DNA from: Burkholderia sp. PAMC 26561
GTDB taxonomy: Bacteria > Pseudomonadota > Gammaproteobacteria > Burkholderiales > Burkholderiaceae
Assembly: GCF_001557535.2 (NCBI RefSeq)
Contig: NZ_CP014311.1
Span: 62,001 to 126,000 of the forward strand
Length of the DNA stretch: 64,000 bases
Direction: 5' to 3'
The first letter of the stretch is position 1. Every line of letters begins with the position of its first letter. The translations under genes were made by a program, and so were the position numbers. This document shows, piece by piece, positions 1 to 8,785 of the stretch. Under the pieces are notes generated by a model. It ran no database searches, was not told the origin of the DNA, and saw only the letters and a list, made by a program, of their open reading frames with translations.

Positions 1-414
1 GACGCATTGGAGCGCAGTGAAGCGTTGGCAGCGTCGCCGAGTACGGGTGAGACTCGTTCCGAGGCGGGCAATCCCGTCGCCGTGGATCCCGTGGCGGTGA
101 CGGTGCCGGCTCCCAAAACAGGTCGCGGCGGACCCATTGACAAGGAACTCGACGAGTTGTTCGGTTCCGGGTCCGTGATGATGCGCGAGTTTTTCCGGGC
201 ACTGGCGGACGATGTCGCAACGGGCAAAGCGAAGGTTGCCTGGGAAGAAAAGGGGTTGACGGTTCAAAAACGGCTGATTGGTGCGTACGGCATGACAAGC
301 GACGCGCTGGTTGAGCAACTGAGAAAACGTAGCTTGCTCATGCGGGCGCACGGAAACGACATCTGCATCGTGGAACGAGCGGGGCGGATCATCATGGAGC
401 GTCCAGCCATATGA
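1..414 (+). CDS. traI: MobH-type relaxase TraI, C-terminal part (cut by window edge)
   Basis: The reading frame is open at base 1, so this is the 3' end of a longer gene. The visible 137 residues have a low-complexity linker (about 1-40) and then a compact domain ending in a winged-helix-like segment with GKAKVAWEEKGLTVQKRLIG and a basic C-terminus. This resembles the C-terminal domain of MobH/TraI_2 relaxases of SXT/R391-type elements, which nick oriT and pilot the strand. The stop overlaps the start of traD by 4 nt (ATGA), as expected for a traI-traD operon. The catalytic HD-like domain lies outside the window, so the family call rests on the C-terminal domain and its neighbour. Confidence 0.7.
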   Translation, partial: DALERSEALAASPSTGETRSEAGNPVAVDPVAVTVPAPKTGRGGPIDKELDELFGSGSVMMREFFRALADDVATGKAKVAWEEKGLTVQKRLIGAYGMTSDALVEQLRKRSLLMRAHGNDICIVERAGRIIMERPAI

Positions 415-2285
415 ACTACATCAACCACTTCCGACCAATCTATGAAGTGCGACCGGCCGTGGTATGGGCCGTGGCGATTGTCGGCATTCTTCTGTCAGGC
501 ATGCCGTATAGCTGGGCATTCGCTCTGTTCGGCCTGGCGCTGCTGATGATGCGAGGCGTGCAGATCTGGCGCGCGTTGAGTTTTCGCATGGCGATCTCGA
601 CCAAGTGGCTGAGCAAGATACACATATCCAAGCTGCTCGCTACGCAGAGAAACATGCGCGAGCGCGAGGATTCGATGTATCTCGGCACCGGCTTTGAATG
701 GACGCAGAAGCATACGCAGATCGCTCACGATATTCTGCGCATGCCGACCACTGATATTCCTTCGTTACCGCGCTGGTTGAACAAGACGGAGTTGGGCCGC
801 GCGGTCGAAGCGCGCATTGAGTCGGTGTTCGCGCCGGCAGACAGCGTGCGCGATCGCATGCCTCAGGGATCTTCCTGGATTCACGGGATGGAACCCAAAA
901 AGGTTCGCGTGCCGTTTCACTACAAGGCGATGGGTGGCCATACGCTCGTCGGTGGCACGACCGGTTCTGGCAAGACTCGTACTTACGAGGTCATCTCCAC
1001 GCAGGTGATCCACAATCCCAAGGATGTGCTGATCATCGTGGATCCGAAGAACGATGACGACTGGAAGAAGCGCGTTGAGAAGGAGTGCAAGCGCGCCGGC
1101 CGGAAATTCCTTTATTTCAATCAGGCGAAACCGGCAGAGTCGATCCGCCTTAACCCGCTGGAGAATTGGTCGCAGCCGTCGGAAATTCCCTCGCGAATCG
1201 CTCAGTTGATGGAAGAGGGGCCGTTTCGGGACTTCGCGTTCTTGTTTATCGACCGCGCCGTCAAGGGTGAACTGTACGTTGGCGACAAGCCGAATCTGCG
1301 GTCCATCCTCAAATACGCGCAATCCGGCATTGGCACGCTGTTAGACCGCTGCTTACGCCGCTTCTTCGTTGAGCACGGCCTGCCCGATTGGGAAACGCTG
1401 GTCGTAAGCTCGACCGTTCAGCAAGCAACGAAGGGCAAGAATGATGTTTCCTTGGTTGACGGAATGGCCAAGCTTTACATCGACCGGTTTGCCTCGGTGG
1501 ACCGCGGGCATGAAACGCTCGATGGTCTAATCGCGACGCACACTCATGACCGCGAGCACTACATGCGGATTATCGCCTCGGCACTACCACTTCTCCAGAT
1601 GCTTGCCACGGGCGAAACCGGGTTGATGCTCGCGCCAAAAGCCGACGATTTTGACGACGAGCGCGAAATATGGGATATCGACAAAATCATCAAGCAAAAA
1701 GCCGTGCTGTATATGGGTCTCGATTCCCTTTCGAATAACATTGTGCAGAAGGCGATCGCCTCAATGGCATTGTCGGACGTTGCGGCGGTTTGCGGCTCGA
1801 TCTATAACTTCTACGCCGAGAAGCCCGACGTCGTCCTGATCATCGACGAGATCGCAGAAGCCATCAACGAACAGGTGATTCAGATCCTGAACAAGGGTCG
1901 CGGAGCTGGGTTTAAGGCGTTTGTCGCGTTCCAGGCGCGCGCCGACCTTGAAGCGAAGCTCGGAAACGCTGCAAAAATGCTGCAGGTTTTGGGTAACCTG
2001 AATAACCAAATAATCCTTAGGCTTGAAGACAGCGACACGGCTAAGTGGTTTTCGGACAAGGTCGGTGAAACGGCGATCCGCGTGGTCAATATTTCGAACA
2101 GCACGAACACCACGACCGAGTCGCACGCCATGGAGTTCAGTGGCTCGCAGTCACGCACCCTTCAACTCGAAAAGGCGCCACTTATCCCAATGCGCTTAAT
2201 TCACAGTTTGCCGAATCTGCAGTACTTTATGCGCATCTCGGGCGGTGCGGTGTATCAAGGTCGTATTCCCATCATCGAAGGCTAA
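411..2285 (+). CDS. traD: Conjugative coupling protein TraD (SXT/TOL type)
   Basis: This 624-aa protein is predicted to be an inner-membrane ATPase that couples the relaxosome to the mating channel. Two hydrophobic segments lie at about residues 16-50. A Walker A motif GTTGSGKT is near residue 183 and a Walker B motif VVLIIDEI is near 475. A later FVAFQARADLEAKLG segment and a LNNQIILRLED stretch fit the VirD4/TraD fold. Its overlap with traI and the following DUF4400 gene match the traI-traD-DUF4400 order of MobH conjugative elements. No Walker residues are missing, so it should be functional. Confidence 0.9.
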   Translation: MNYINHFRPIYEVRPAVVWAVAIVGILLSGMPYSWAFALFGLALLMMRGVQIWRALSFRMAISTKWLSKIHISKLLATQRNMREREDSMYLGTGFEWTQKHTQIAHDILRMPTTDIPSLPRWLNKTELGRAVEARIESVFAPADSVRDRMPQGSSWIHGMEPKKVRVPFHYKAMGGHTLVGGTTGSGKTRTYEVISTQVIHNPKDVLIIVDPKNDDDWKKRVEKECKRAGRKFLYFNQAKPAESIRLNPLENWSQPSEIPSRIAQLMEEGPFRDFAFLFIDRAVKGELYVGDKPNLRSILKYAQSGIGTLLDRCLRRFFVEHGLPDWETLVVSSTVQQATKGKNDVSLVDGMAKLYIDRFASVDRGHETLDGLIATHTHDREHYMRIIASALPLLQMLATGETGLMLAPKADDFDDEREIWDIDKIIKQKAVLYMGLDSLSNNIVQKAIASMALSDVAAVCGSIYNFYAEKPDVVLIIDEIAEAINEQVIQILNKGRGAGFKAFVAFQARADLEAKLGNAAKMLQVLGNLNNQIILRLEDSDTAKWFSDKVGETAIRVVNISNSTNTTTESHAMEFSGSQSRTLQLEKAPLIPMRLIHSLPNLQYFMRISGGAVYQGRIPIIEG

Positions 2286-2296
2286 TAAAAAAGACC

Positions 2297-2815
2297 ATGT
2301 CTGTCGCATTCAAAAACATCATTCGCGACCACAAGCTGTCGCACAAGCTCATCCCGGTTTTTAATGTGGCACCCGAACTTGAGCTCGCGTGTTCCCGCGT
2401 GGTCGACTTCGTTGGCGAGCGGTTCCGCGGTGACAAAGGGCCGCTGGCTGCCGAAATGATTGATTCCGCATTGAGCGGTTTTAAACGCGCCAAGCGTAGC
2501 GGCGATCAGCATATCGCCTTCATGCAAGGTCTCTTCGAGCCCGCAAAGGCGCTATACGCGCGTCGCTATGTCGCCAAGCGCGGAGAAAAGCTGAGCGTTT
2601 GGTCGCCGATGCTCGAGCCGATTCCGCTGTTCGAAGAACGCCACGCGAATTGTGAGTTCGAGACCATCGACGAACGGTGTCCCGAACAAATTACGGAGCG
2701 CACAGCAGCGTTTCAACTCGCTTCGCGCGTGCTGCAAGGCGAAGCTTTCCGCGTTTATTTCGAGGAATATGATGTCGCTCACCGTTTCGATCATAGCGAA
2801 GTTGTCGGGCGTTGA
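2297..2815 (+). CDS. Hypothetical protein of the traD operon
   Basis: This 172-aa soluble protein starts 11 nt after traD. It has no signal peptide or transmembrane segment and contains no motif that I recognise. The N-terminal half is basic and helical (FKRAKRSGDQH region) and the C-terminal half is acidic. It lies between traD and DUF4400, where MobH elements carry poorly characterised transfer genes, so a transfer accessory role is inferred from position only. The ribosome binding site is weak (AAAAGA), which suggests translational coupling to traD. Confidence 0.6.
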   Translation: MSVAFKNIIRDHKLSHKLIPVFNVAPELELACSRVVDFVGERFRGDKGPLAAEMIDSALSGFKRAKRSGDQHIAFMQGLFEPAKALYARRYVAKRGEKLSVWSPMLEPIPLFEERHANCEFETIDERCPEQITERTAAFQLASRVLQGEAFRVYFEEYDVAHRFDHSEVVGR

Positions 2816-3026
2816 TGAACGCACCGCGCGGCGGGCGCTGGATACTGTCGCCGCATTTGACGAACCTGGGGCCATGCCACCGGCGGAGTTTTCGGTCGGT
2901 GCCCCTGCCCGATGCTATGCGCTTGCGACGATTGCAGACCGACGGCCTGGTTTCTTCTGGCTGGGTCTGTTTGCCCTTGTCTCGGTTCCGGCACTGATCC
3001 TTTTGCAGATTTTCCATCATGGCTAG
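2772..3026 (+). CDS. Small HTH-like protein with C-terminal membrane anchor
   Basis: This 84-aa ORF overlaps the end of the preceding gene in another frame. A GAGG site at 2763-2766 sits 5 nt before the ATG at 2772, which decides the start; ATG 2769 is an in-frame alternative. Residues 1-35 look like a helix-turn-helix (SIIAKLSGVDERTARRALD), and residues 60-82 form one hydrophobic segment ending in HHG. A DNA-binding module on a membrane anchor would be unusual. The stop overlaps the DUF4400 start by 8 nt, so the two are likely co-translated. Function unknown. Confidence 0.55.
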   Translation: MSLTVSIIAKLSGVDERTARRALDTVAAFDEPGAMPPAEFSVGAPARCYALATIADRRPGFFWLGLFALVSVPALILLQIFHHG

Positions 3027-3633
3027 TCGCTTCGGCTCGCACCTCAAAGTTTGGTTTCTGCTCGTGCCGGTGCTCGCCATCGCGGTGATGCCGGCCATTC
3101 CAGAACGCTCGCTATTCGAGATCCCCGAGGCGGAAACGGCTTCGTTGGTCGCATCGATAGGTGTCGATCGCGCAGACGAGGCTACGCGCTCGGCTAACGC
3201 ACTATTCAGGCGGTCGTTTGTCGAAAACGGCTTGCTGCGCAGGACGCTCGCCGCCTCGGGACCGGTTGGCGGCATGACGGACGGCGGATTTTCAACCTTC
3301 GCTCATACGTGGACGGAGAATTTTTGGCTGCTTGTCTATCGCATGATGTATCGGGCGATGGTCATGAAGCTTTGGATCGTGGGAACGGCTCTTTTCGCTA
3401 TAGCCATGTTCTTCGACGGAACCGCCCGGCGCAAAATAAAAGCATCTGCGGCAGGCTTCGTGAGTCCTTTGTCGTTTCATCTGGCTGGGCATGGTCTTCT
3501 AATGGTTCTCGGAACGCTTTTCGGTGTTCTTGTTGTCCCGATTCCCGTGATTGCCGCATATTGGCTGGTCGTTGCAGCATTGCTAGGCGGCTTGCTTTGG
3601 AAGGCAGCCGAGTCGTTCCAATCTGCCAGATAG
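3019..3633 (+). CDS. DUF4400 integrating-conjugative-element membrane protein
   Basis: This 204-aa integral membrane protein has about four hydrophobic segments: residues 5-25, 113-135, 150-180 and 180-200. A periplasmic-type loop lies between the first two (LFRRSFVENGLLRR; WTENFWLLVYRMMYRA). The pattern matches the DUF4400 family, a conserved gene following traD in SXT/R391 and related MobH elements, with a presumed but unproven role in mating-pair function. It is the last gene before a strong terminator, so the traI-traD operon ends here. Confidence 0.8.
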   Translation: MASRFGSHLKVWFLLVPVLAIAVMPAIPERSLFEIPEAETASLVASIGVDRADEATRSANALFRRSFVENGLLRRTLAASGPVGGMTDGGFSTFAHTWTENFWLLVYRMMYRAMVMKLWIVGTALFAIAMFFDGTARRKIKASAAGFVSPLSFHLAGHGLLMVLGTLFGVLVVPIPVIAAYWLVVAALLGGLLWKAAESFQSAR

Positions 3634-3945
3634 AAAGGGTTTTGTATGGATTAGCGCGAAAAGACGTACGAAAACCGTGAGCTTTCTTCAGGAGGGGTTA
3701 TACGCCGTATAACCCCTCCTGTTTTTTTGGGGGTTGCCGATTAGCCCAGTGAGTACAAGTTGTTGGTTTTGCAACTTGGCACTTCTCCCGCCCGATGCAG
3801 GGCCAACCGAACAAAGCCGTACGAAATAGCGCGTGTTTTCAATGCTGCTATCCCCGACGTCCCGTAACAATGGCAATCACGGGCAGCGCTCCGCGCGCCT
3901 TGTTTTCCAACCACCAACGGGCACATGCCCGCCAGGAGAGGCCGA
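3634..3945 (+). other. Gene-free spacer between transfer operon and AcaB-like gene
   Basis: This 312-bp stretch holds the terminator at 3690-3728 and then about 215 bp with no convincing gene. Short open frames here lack ribosome binding sites. The promoter for the next gene should lie in this spacer; I could not pick one with confidence. Confidence 0.5.
3690..3728 (+). terminator. Rho-independent terminator after the tra operon
   Basis: A perfect 14-bp inverted repeat (3690-3703 and 3707-3720) with a 3-nt GCC loop is followed by a run of seven T (3722-3728). It lies 56 bp after the DUF4400 stop and should terminate the traI-traD operon very efficiently. Confidence 0.92.
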
Positions 3946-4800
3946 ATGAGCACTGTTGCAGAAACGCTAGTCGATAAGAATGCCGCCAATAACGGCGCGG
4001 TTTTGGAACCCGTTTTGTTAGCAAGCGTTCCGACGCCCGCCACCGTCAGTGACGGCGCCGATGACGGCGAGCTGGAGCTTGAGCTGACCCAAATGGAGGC
4101 CGACGCCGACCGGTTGCAAAAGGAAGGCGTGATTTCCCAAGACGACGCGACCATGAAACGCGCCGAAGTCGCCAAGACCCGCAAGCTGTTTCGTGACCTG
4201 CCCGGCGAAGAACGCATCGCCATCATCAAGCGCCGCCGCGAAATCGGCCGTCAACTTCTTGATCGCCAGTTGTCTGGTGCCGCCGTCGTATCGGCGCATG
4301 TACGCCTGAACCACACACGGCTGAAGCCGCTTTTCGAACAGTGGTGGCCGTACCTGAACCGCATGAGCATCAACATGCAGCGATTCGGCAATTCCACATT
4401 TGGCAGCGAAAACAAAGAAACCGTGAATGGTTTCTTCGACAAGCAGCTTAAGTCGCTCGAAGAATACGTCGAAGAACAGCACCGTGTTGCCGAAGGCTAT
4501 CGTGTATCGAAGGAAGCCGAGCTTCGCGCGGCCAACGATTTTGTGTTCGAGCCGACCATTCCGATGCCGGCGCTGGAGATCGAGGTCGAAGCCTACTCGC
4601 GGTTTTCGATGCGTATCCTGAGCGCGCTGATGAAGTTCGACAAAGCCATGGATCATTACGACTTCATGGTGTGGAACGGTATTCGCGATCAGTCGGACGT
4701 CGACGACGAAACCGTGCGGTTCCTGAAGAAGTTCAACCCGTTGGGCTTGCGTGGCTACATGACGCACCTCCGCCTGATGACGACAGTGCGCGGCTTGTAA
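3946..4800 (+). CDS. Putative DUF1845/PFL_4669 (AcaB-like) mobile-element protein
   Basis: This 284-aa protein starts at ATG 3946, preceded by AGGAG at 3934-3938; an upstream ATG at 3925 has no ribosome site. The N-terminal 60 residues are variable, followed by charged helices. A C-terminal block (PALEIEVEAYSRFSMRILSA, then LMKFDKAMDHYDFMVWNGI) resembles the integrating-conjugative-element PFL_4669/DUF1845 family, which includes the IncC transfer activator AcaB. A regulatory or DNA-binding role is therefore possible, but the match is from memory of the family pattern and is moderate. A gene at 10938-11537 has a related-looking C-terminal block. Confidence 0.5.
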   Translation: MSTVAETLVDKNAANNGAVLEPVLLASVPTPATVSDGADDGELELELTQMEADADRLQKEGVISQDDATMKRAEVAKTRKLFRDLPGEERIAIIKRRREIGRQLLDRQLSGAAVVSAHVRLNHTRLKPLFEQWWPYLNRMSINMQRFGNSTFGSENKETVNGFFDKQLKSLEEYVEEQHRVAEGYRVSKEAELRAANDFVFEPTIPMPALEIEVEAYSRFSMRILSALMKFDKAMDHYDFMVWNGIRDQSDVDDETVRFLKKFNPLGLRGYMTHLRLMTTVRGL

Positions 4801-4810
4801 GGGTATCGCG

Positions 4811-6544
4811 ATGCTGGACGAACTGAACCCCCAGCAACGGGAAGTCGCCCAGTTGCGCCAGAACTGCGTGGCGATCGCTTGTCCTGGCGCGGGCAAAACC
4901 AAAACGATCGCGACCAAGGCGGCGCTCCTGCTTCAGGAAGACGCTGTGATGGTCGGCGCGGTGACTTTTTCTAAAGATGCCGCGCTCGAGCTGCGCGACC
5001 GCATCCTTGCTACCGCCGGCAAGGCGGTTAAGAAACGCTTGATAGCTGGAACCTTCCACTCACTTGCATATAAGCAGTTGCAGCGGCCGGGCAGCCGGCC
5101 ACTCGACATCGCGTCCGACGGCGACCGGCTTGGATTGCTCATCCGGGTGATGCAGGAGATAGGGCGGGAAGGAAAGGCAGAAGACGTCATTCCAACGATC
5201 GAAAAGATCAAGACGAACTTCGGCAAATTCGATCCGCAAAGCGAAGACGGGCAACTGTACGCGGCCTACCAAGACGCTTTGGCGAGAAACGGCAAGATCG
5301 ATTTTCAGGACATGCTGCGTCTGGCAGTCGAGGGCATGGAAAACGGAACAATCCTTCCGTATCCCTTCACTTTTCTCCTCGTTGACGAGTTTCAGGATAC
5401 CGATCCCCTTCAATACCGCTGGATCGAGCTACATGCGAAGGCCGGTTCGATTGTGACGGTCGTTGGCGACGACGATCAAAGCATCTACGCGTTTCGCGAA
5501 GCGCTGGGCTACCGGGGGATGGAAGCATTCATCAAGCAGTTCGACGCTAAACCGGTGGTGCTTGGGAGCAACTATCGGTGTCGCTCCGAAATCTTGACGG
5601 CCGCCGATCGCCTTATCCGCAACAACGTCGATCGCATCTCAAAGGTTTTGCGCGCCGAGAAGGGTGTAGGCGGCCGGGTGGCGGCGTCGCGGCACGCAGA
5701 CGAGTATGAAGAGGCCGTTGCCGCCGTCGAGACACTCGGACCGTTGCTTACTGCGAAACAGTCCTGCGCGATTCTCGCTCGAACAAACCGGATTCTCGAT
5801 CCACTTGAGGCTGTTTGTCGGTCGCACGGTGTGAAGTATTACCGTGCGTCGGGATCTTCGGTGCTCAGTCGGCCGGAAGGCGCGCTCATGTGCAATCTGC
5901 TCGAGATCGTTGAGCGGGTGAAGGAAACCGGGCTGGATTCGGTGCTGGCTCACCTCGGCTTGCGCGCCGAGCAACTGCGGGCGCTTCACGCGGACATGGG
6001 TGTCGAACTTCAGCAGCGCAGCAGGGCCGATCTGGTTGATTTGGGTTTGCCCGAAGACGTAGCAACGAACTATCGAGAATTCATGAAGCGGCTTGCCGAA
6101 TGGCGCGGGCTCTGCGATCGGAAGTTCTACTCGTTGACGCTCTCCGGGGTCAGCGAGTGGATGTTGAAGTACGCAAAAAAAGAGCAAGCGATTCGTGCGA
6201 TTCAATCGACGTACGACGTTCTTTCAAGGCTCTCGGGAACGTTCGCCGAACGGCTGCTGTTCATGCGTCAGGAGAACAACCAGGCCAAGCCCGGCGCATT
6301 GATTCTCACTACCATGCACAGCGCCAAAGGGCTGGAATGGGATCACGTGTGGATCGCACGCTCCGAAGAGACGATCGTGCCGGATGCCAAATCGACTGAA
6401 CCCGAGGAGCGGAGGCTATTTTATGTAGCGATGACCCGCGCGCGCGAGTCGTTGATGATTTCAGGCACGGCCAAAAATTTTGCGTCCAGGTTTGTGACCG
6501 AAGCGCAAATCGAGGCGACCGCTGATTCGGCGCTTGCTGCATAG
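4811..6544 (+). CDS. UvrD/PcrA-type superfamily 1 DNA helicase
   Basis: This 577-aa ATP-dependent 3'-5' type helicase has motif I CPGAGKTKT near residue 24, motif II VDEFQD near 191, motif III-like VGDDDQSIYAFR near 218, motif V MHSAKGLEWD near 501 and motif VI FYVAMTRARE near 537, so all catalytic motifs are present. It is shorter than chromosomal UvrD (about 720 aa). It starts 10 nt after the AcaB-like gene, so they are co-transcribed. Plasmid-borne helicases of this kind are linked to replication, recombination or transfer. Which of these applies here cannot be told. Confidence 0.9.
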   Translation: MLDELNPQQREVAQLRQNCVAIACPGAGKTKTIATKAALLLQEDAVMVGAVTFSKDAALELRDRILATAGKAVKKRLIAGTFHSLAYKQLQRPGSRPLDIASDGDRLGLLIRVMQEIGREGKAEDVIPTIEKIKTNFGKFDPQSEDGQLYAAYQDALARNGKIDFQDMLRLAVEGMENGTILPYPFTFLLVDEFQDTDPLQYRWIELHAKAGSIVTVVGDDDQSIYAFREALGYRGMEAFIKQFDAKPVVLGSNYRCRSEILTAADRLIRNNVDRISKVLRAEKGVGGRVAASRHADEYEEAVAAVETLGPLLTAKQSCAILARTNRILDPLEAVCRSHGVKYYRASGSSVLSRPEGALMCNLLEIVERVKETGLDSVLAHLGLRAEQLRALHADMGVELQQRSRADLVDLGLPEDVATNYREFMKRLAEWRGLCDRKFYSLTLSGVSEWMLKYAKKEQAIRAIQSTYDVLSRLSGTFAERLLFMRQENNQAKPGALILTTMHSAKGLEWDHVWIARSEETIVPDAKSTEPEERRLFYVAMTRARESLMISGTAKNFASRFVTEAQIEATADSALAA

Positions 6545-6586
6545 CAAGTTCAATAAGCGAAGTGCTACACAAAACAAGGAATAAAG

Positions 6587-7027
6587 TTGAAACAGAAACT
6601 GATTTTTGGACAGAAGGCAATCGGCGCCGCTTTAGTCGTGGCGGCAGGAGCAACTGCCATTGGCTCCGCAATCGCCCTCACATCCCTCGCCACGAGCTCC
6701 GCCGCCACCTTAGCGATTGTTGGCGAGGCGGCCAACGCCGCGAAAGATATGCGGACGTTGCAGATAGTAGAGCGGTTGACCGGGGACGAGCAGGAAACTG
6801 TTCTCACGCAGTATGGGTTCCGTTCGATTAACGAGCTGAATCAAAAGATGGAAAAGCGGCGCATAGCGTTCCAGCAGCAAAGAGAGAACGTAGTGCGCGC
6901 TCAATCCGCGTCGCGGTCATCCTTTGCGTTCCTTGTAGCTGCCCTCGTCGCCCTATCGCTCCTGTCTACGAGGGCCGCAGGCCTCTTGTTCAAGAATGCA
7001 AACACGCGACGTTCTTTAGCCGCATAA
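6587..7027 (+). CDS. Small membrane protein with two transmembrane segments
   Basis: This 146-aa ORF starts at TTG 6587 with AAGGA a few nt upstream. Hydrophobic segments lie at about 8-45 (Ala/Gly/Thr rich) and 108-132, enclosing a charged central region with coiled-coil character (INELNQKMEKRRIAFQQQRE). No family is recognised. It lies between the helicase and a secreted protein on the same strand and may belong to one operon. Confidence 0.6.
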   Translation: MKQKLIFGQKAIGAALVVAAGATAIGSAIALTSLATSSAATLAIVGEAANAAKDMRTLQIVERLTGDEQETVLTQYGFRSINELNQKMEKRRIAFQQQRENVVRAQSASRSSFAFLVAALVALSLLSTRAAGLLFKNANTRRSLAA

Positions 7028-7109
7028 ACCGGCGAAAACGCACGAGCGAATGCATTCGAAATTTTTAGTCAATCGACTCGATCCGGCAATCGCTAAAACA
7101 AAATCACAG

Positions 7110-7739
7110 ATGAAAAAACTACTCCTAATCGCGTTTTCCTTTTGCTACGTGACGCTCGCCTGCGCGCAGTCTATAGCTGTGCAGGACACAACGGTTTCCG
7201 AGACAGCTAGGCCCAGAATCACGGCCGCCGACGGTCAGAGCATCGGTCTCGTGAATACGGTTGGCACCGTATCTACCGCTAAAGTGTCCGCGGGGGATGC
7301 ATGCCCTTCGAACGGCTTTTTGACCGAAGGCACTGCCGGGACCGCTTTGCTTACTTGCGTCAATGGCCAGTGGCGTGACTTCAAGAACCTTGAGCAGGCT
7401 GTGGTGCAGATGACTATCGACGGCTCGCGCGAGAACGCTCGGCCTCGGCACATTCAATACCAGTTTGACACCCATGTTGGCATCCCGACCCTTCATACAA
7501 CCGAGGAAGCCGCGGTTCAGGTGCATCGGACGGAATCATGGTTTGCCGTCCCGAGTAAGACCGCCGACAGCCTCTATGTGGATACCAACGTACTGACTTT
7601 TAACTCGGACAACACTGTCCACGTACTAATCGAGCTGTCTTCGGTTGATGCCGGTCACGAGTGGAGCAAACGTGTCGACATGACCGTGCCGGTGGGCGTG
7701 AGGACGATGATCGCGAAGGATGCATTTGGTGACGAGTAA
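7110..7739 (+). CDS. Secreted protein with pilin-tip-like cysteine loop
   Basis: Start at ATG 7110 gives a 209-aa protein with a clear signal peptide (MKKLLLIAFSFCYVTLACAQ). The upstream in-frame ATG 7050 would bury it. The mature part has a two-cysteine loop, ACPSNGFLTEG then ALLTCVNGQWRD, which recalls the C-terminal receptor-binding loops of PilV-like minor pilins and shufflon tails. The rest is probably beta-rich. This could be an adhesive surface or mating-aggregate component, but the resemblance is short. It is the last + gene before a convergent gene set. Confidence 0.55.
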   Translation: MKKLLLIAFSFCYVTLACAQSIAVQDTTVSETARPRITAADGQSIGLVNTVGTVSTAKVSAGDACPSNGFLTEGTAGTALLTCVNGQWRDFKNLEQAVVQMTIDGSRENARPRHIQYQFDTHVGIPTLHTTEEAAVQVHRTESWFAVPSKTADSLYVDTNVLTFNSDNTVHVLIELSSVDAGHEWSKRVDMTVPVGVRTMIAKDAFGDE

Positions 7740-7786
7740 CGAGTACGCCATCCGCGTCACCAAACGGGCGTCTTAGGCGCCAATGA

Positions 7787-7813
7787 AAAAGGCCCGGACA
7801 TGTGCCGGGCCTT
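7787..7813. terminator. Bidirectional-type hairpin
   Basis: A 9-bp perfect stem AAGGCCCGG/CCGGGCCTT (7789-7797 and 7805-7813) has a self-complementary ACATGT in the loop and an A-run on its left, so it best suits minus-strand termination. It lies 47 bp after the + gene stop. Confidence 0.6.
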
Positions 7814-8083
7814 CAAACCAAGGTGGGAACCCCCGTTACCGCCTTGGCGGTATTTCTCTCGTAACTGACCTGCTGCCTCTGCTTTTTGGTTTTATCGTCG
7901 GGCGTTTTTTGTCGATCAGCAACCGCATAGTAGTTGACTCCCAACCCGGCCTTGTGTGGGCTTCCCCACATTCGGCTTACTTTTCGTTACAGGTGTTGCT
8001 AAATGTGTACGCCGCAGACGCGCGGTTAATAAAGGCGTAGGCGGCATGCTGAGCACACGAGGCGAAACCGATACAGGAAACGG

Positions 8084-8110
8084 AAAAAAGCCCAGGCACT
8101 TGCGCTGGGC
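8084..8110 (-). terminator. Terminator for minus-strand transcript
   Basis: The stem GCCCAG/CTGGGC (8090-8095 and 8105-8110) is preceded by six A (8084-8089). On the minus strand this reads as a hairpin followed by U6, positioned downstream of DUF4148. Confidence 0.6.
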
Positions 8111-8158
8111 AATCCACCGGCAACTAAGCCGATGGGGGAGGTCCTGAAGAAGCAAAAT

Positions 8159-8192
8159 GGCTGCAGTCGGTATCGACAGCAGCCTTTTTTTT
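8159..8192 (+). terminator. Hairpin with T8 tract
   Basis: An 11-bp stem with one A-A mismatch (8159-8169 and 8174-8184), loop GTAT, is followed by eight T. Strong in the + direction. It may block read-through into the DUF4148 gene from the left. Confidence 0.7.
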
Positions 8193-8219
8193 CGGTCAAA
8201 ACCAGACTGCGCAGTCGCC

Positions 8220-8540
8220 TTAAAGGGCGCGGTAGACCGGATCCATGGCAGTGGCACCGGTGTGCGCAGGGGCGTGATAGCTGCCCGAGGCAGACGTACC
8301 GTCAGCAACCCCACCATAGCTCGATTGGTCGTTTTGGGCGGCCACCTTGGCTTCCGCTGCCTGTACTTGAACCGGATAGCTCGTGCGGTCGCCCGTGCCC
8401 GGGTTGTATCCGGCCTTTTCCAACTGCACCAGCTCCGACTTCACTTGAGCGCGGGTAACAGGTGCCTGGCTAGATTGAGCGAACGACGACACAGCGGGGA
8501 TTGCAAGGGCTGCAGCCACGATGAGGGTTGAGAGTTTCAT
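8220..8540 (-). CDS. DUF4148 secreted protein
   Basis: This 106-aa protein starts at the ATG whose complement is 8538-8540, with GGAGG 8 nt upstream (complement of 8549-8553). It has a signal peptide (MKLSTLIVAAALAIPAVSSFAQ) and then VTRAQVKSELVQLEKAGYNP, the hallmark of DUF4148, a small periplasmic family very common in Burkholderia and relatives. Function is unknown in the family. It is monocistronic, with flanking hairpins on both sides. Confidence 0.88.
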   Translation of the reverse strand: MKLSTLIVAAALAIPAVSSFAQSSQAPVTRAQVKSELVQLEKAGYNPGTGDRTSYPVQVQAAEAKVAAQNDQSSYGGVADGTSASGSYHAPAHTGATAMDPVYRAL

Positions 8541-8742
8541 GATGCTTACCTCCGAATCTTGTTTTTGCGCAAACACCCGATTGCGTTTCAGTGATTCTAG
8601 TGTAGGTAAACGTCTGCTTAAGATTAACCGCGAAGATGACAAAGGATTATTGCTATTTACGTGTTAACCCTTACTGCAGCAAAATGAGTCTGCTGCCATG
8701 AGCCGAGCAGAACGAGCTTGCGGCTGGAAGCAGCGCGGATAA

Positions 8743-8770
8743 AAAAACGCCGGGAAGACCCGGCGTTTTT
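8743..8770 (-). terminator. Strong terminator of the CsbD gene
   Basis: A perfect 12-bp inverted repeat (8743-8754 and 8759-8770) with 4-nt loop AAGA, flanked by A and T runs. It terminates minus transcription just after the CsbD gene and would work on both strands. Confidence 0.9.
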
Positions 8771-8785
8771 CACGAACAGTTGCGC

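Larger units (their letters stand above)
7740..8219. other. Convergent intergenic region with three hairpins
   Basis: This 480-bp gene-free stretch lies between the secreted + gene and the - strand DUF4148 gene. It contains three terminator-like inverted repeats, listed separately, and no credible ORF. Several hairpins have poly-A on the left, meaning poly-U in the minus transcript. Confidence 0.6.

Noticed and set aside
3795..3977. Small ORF upstream of the AcaB-like gene
   Set aside because: No ribosome site and it overlaps the well-supported start at 3946.
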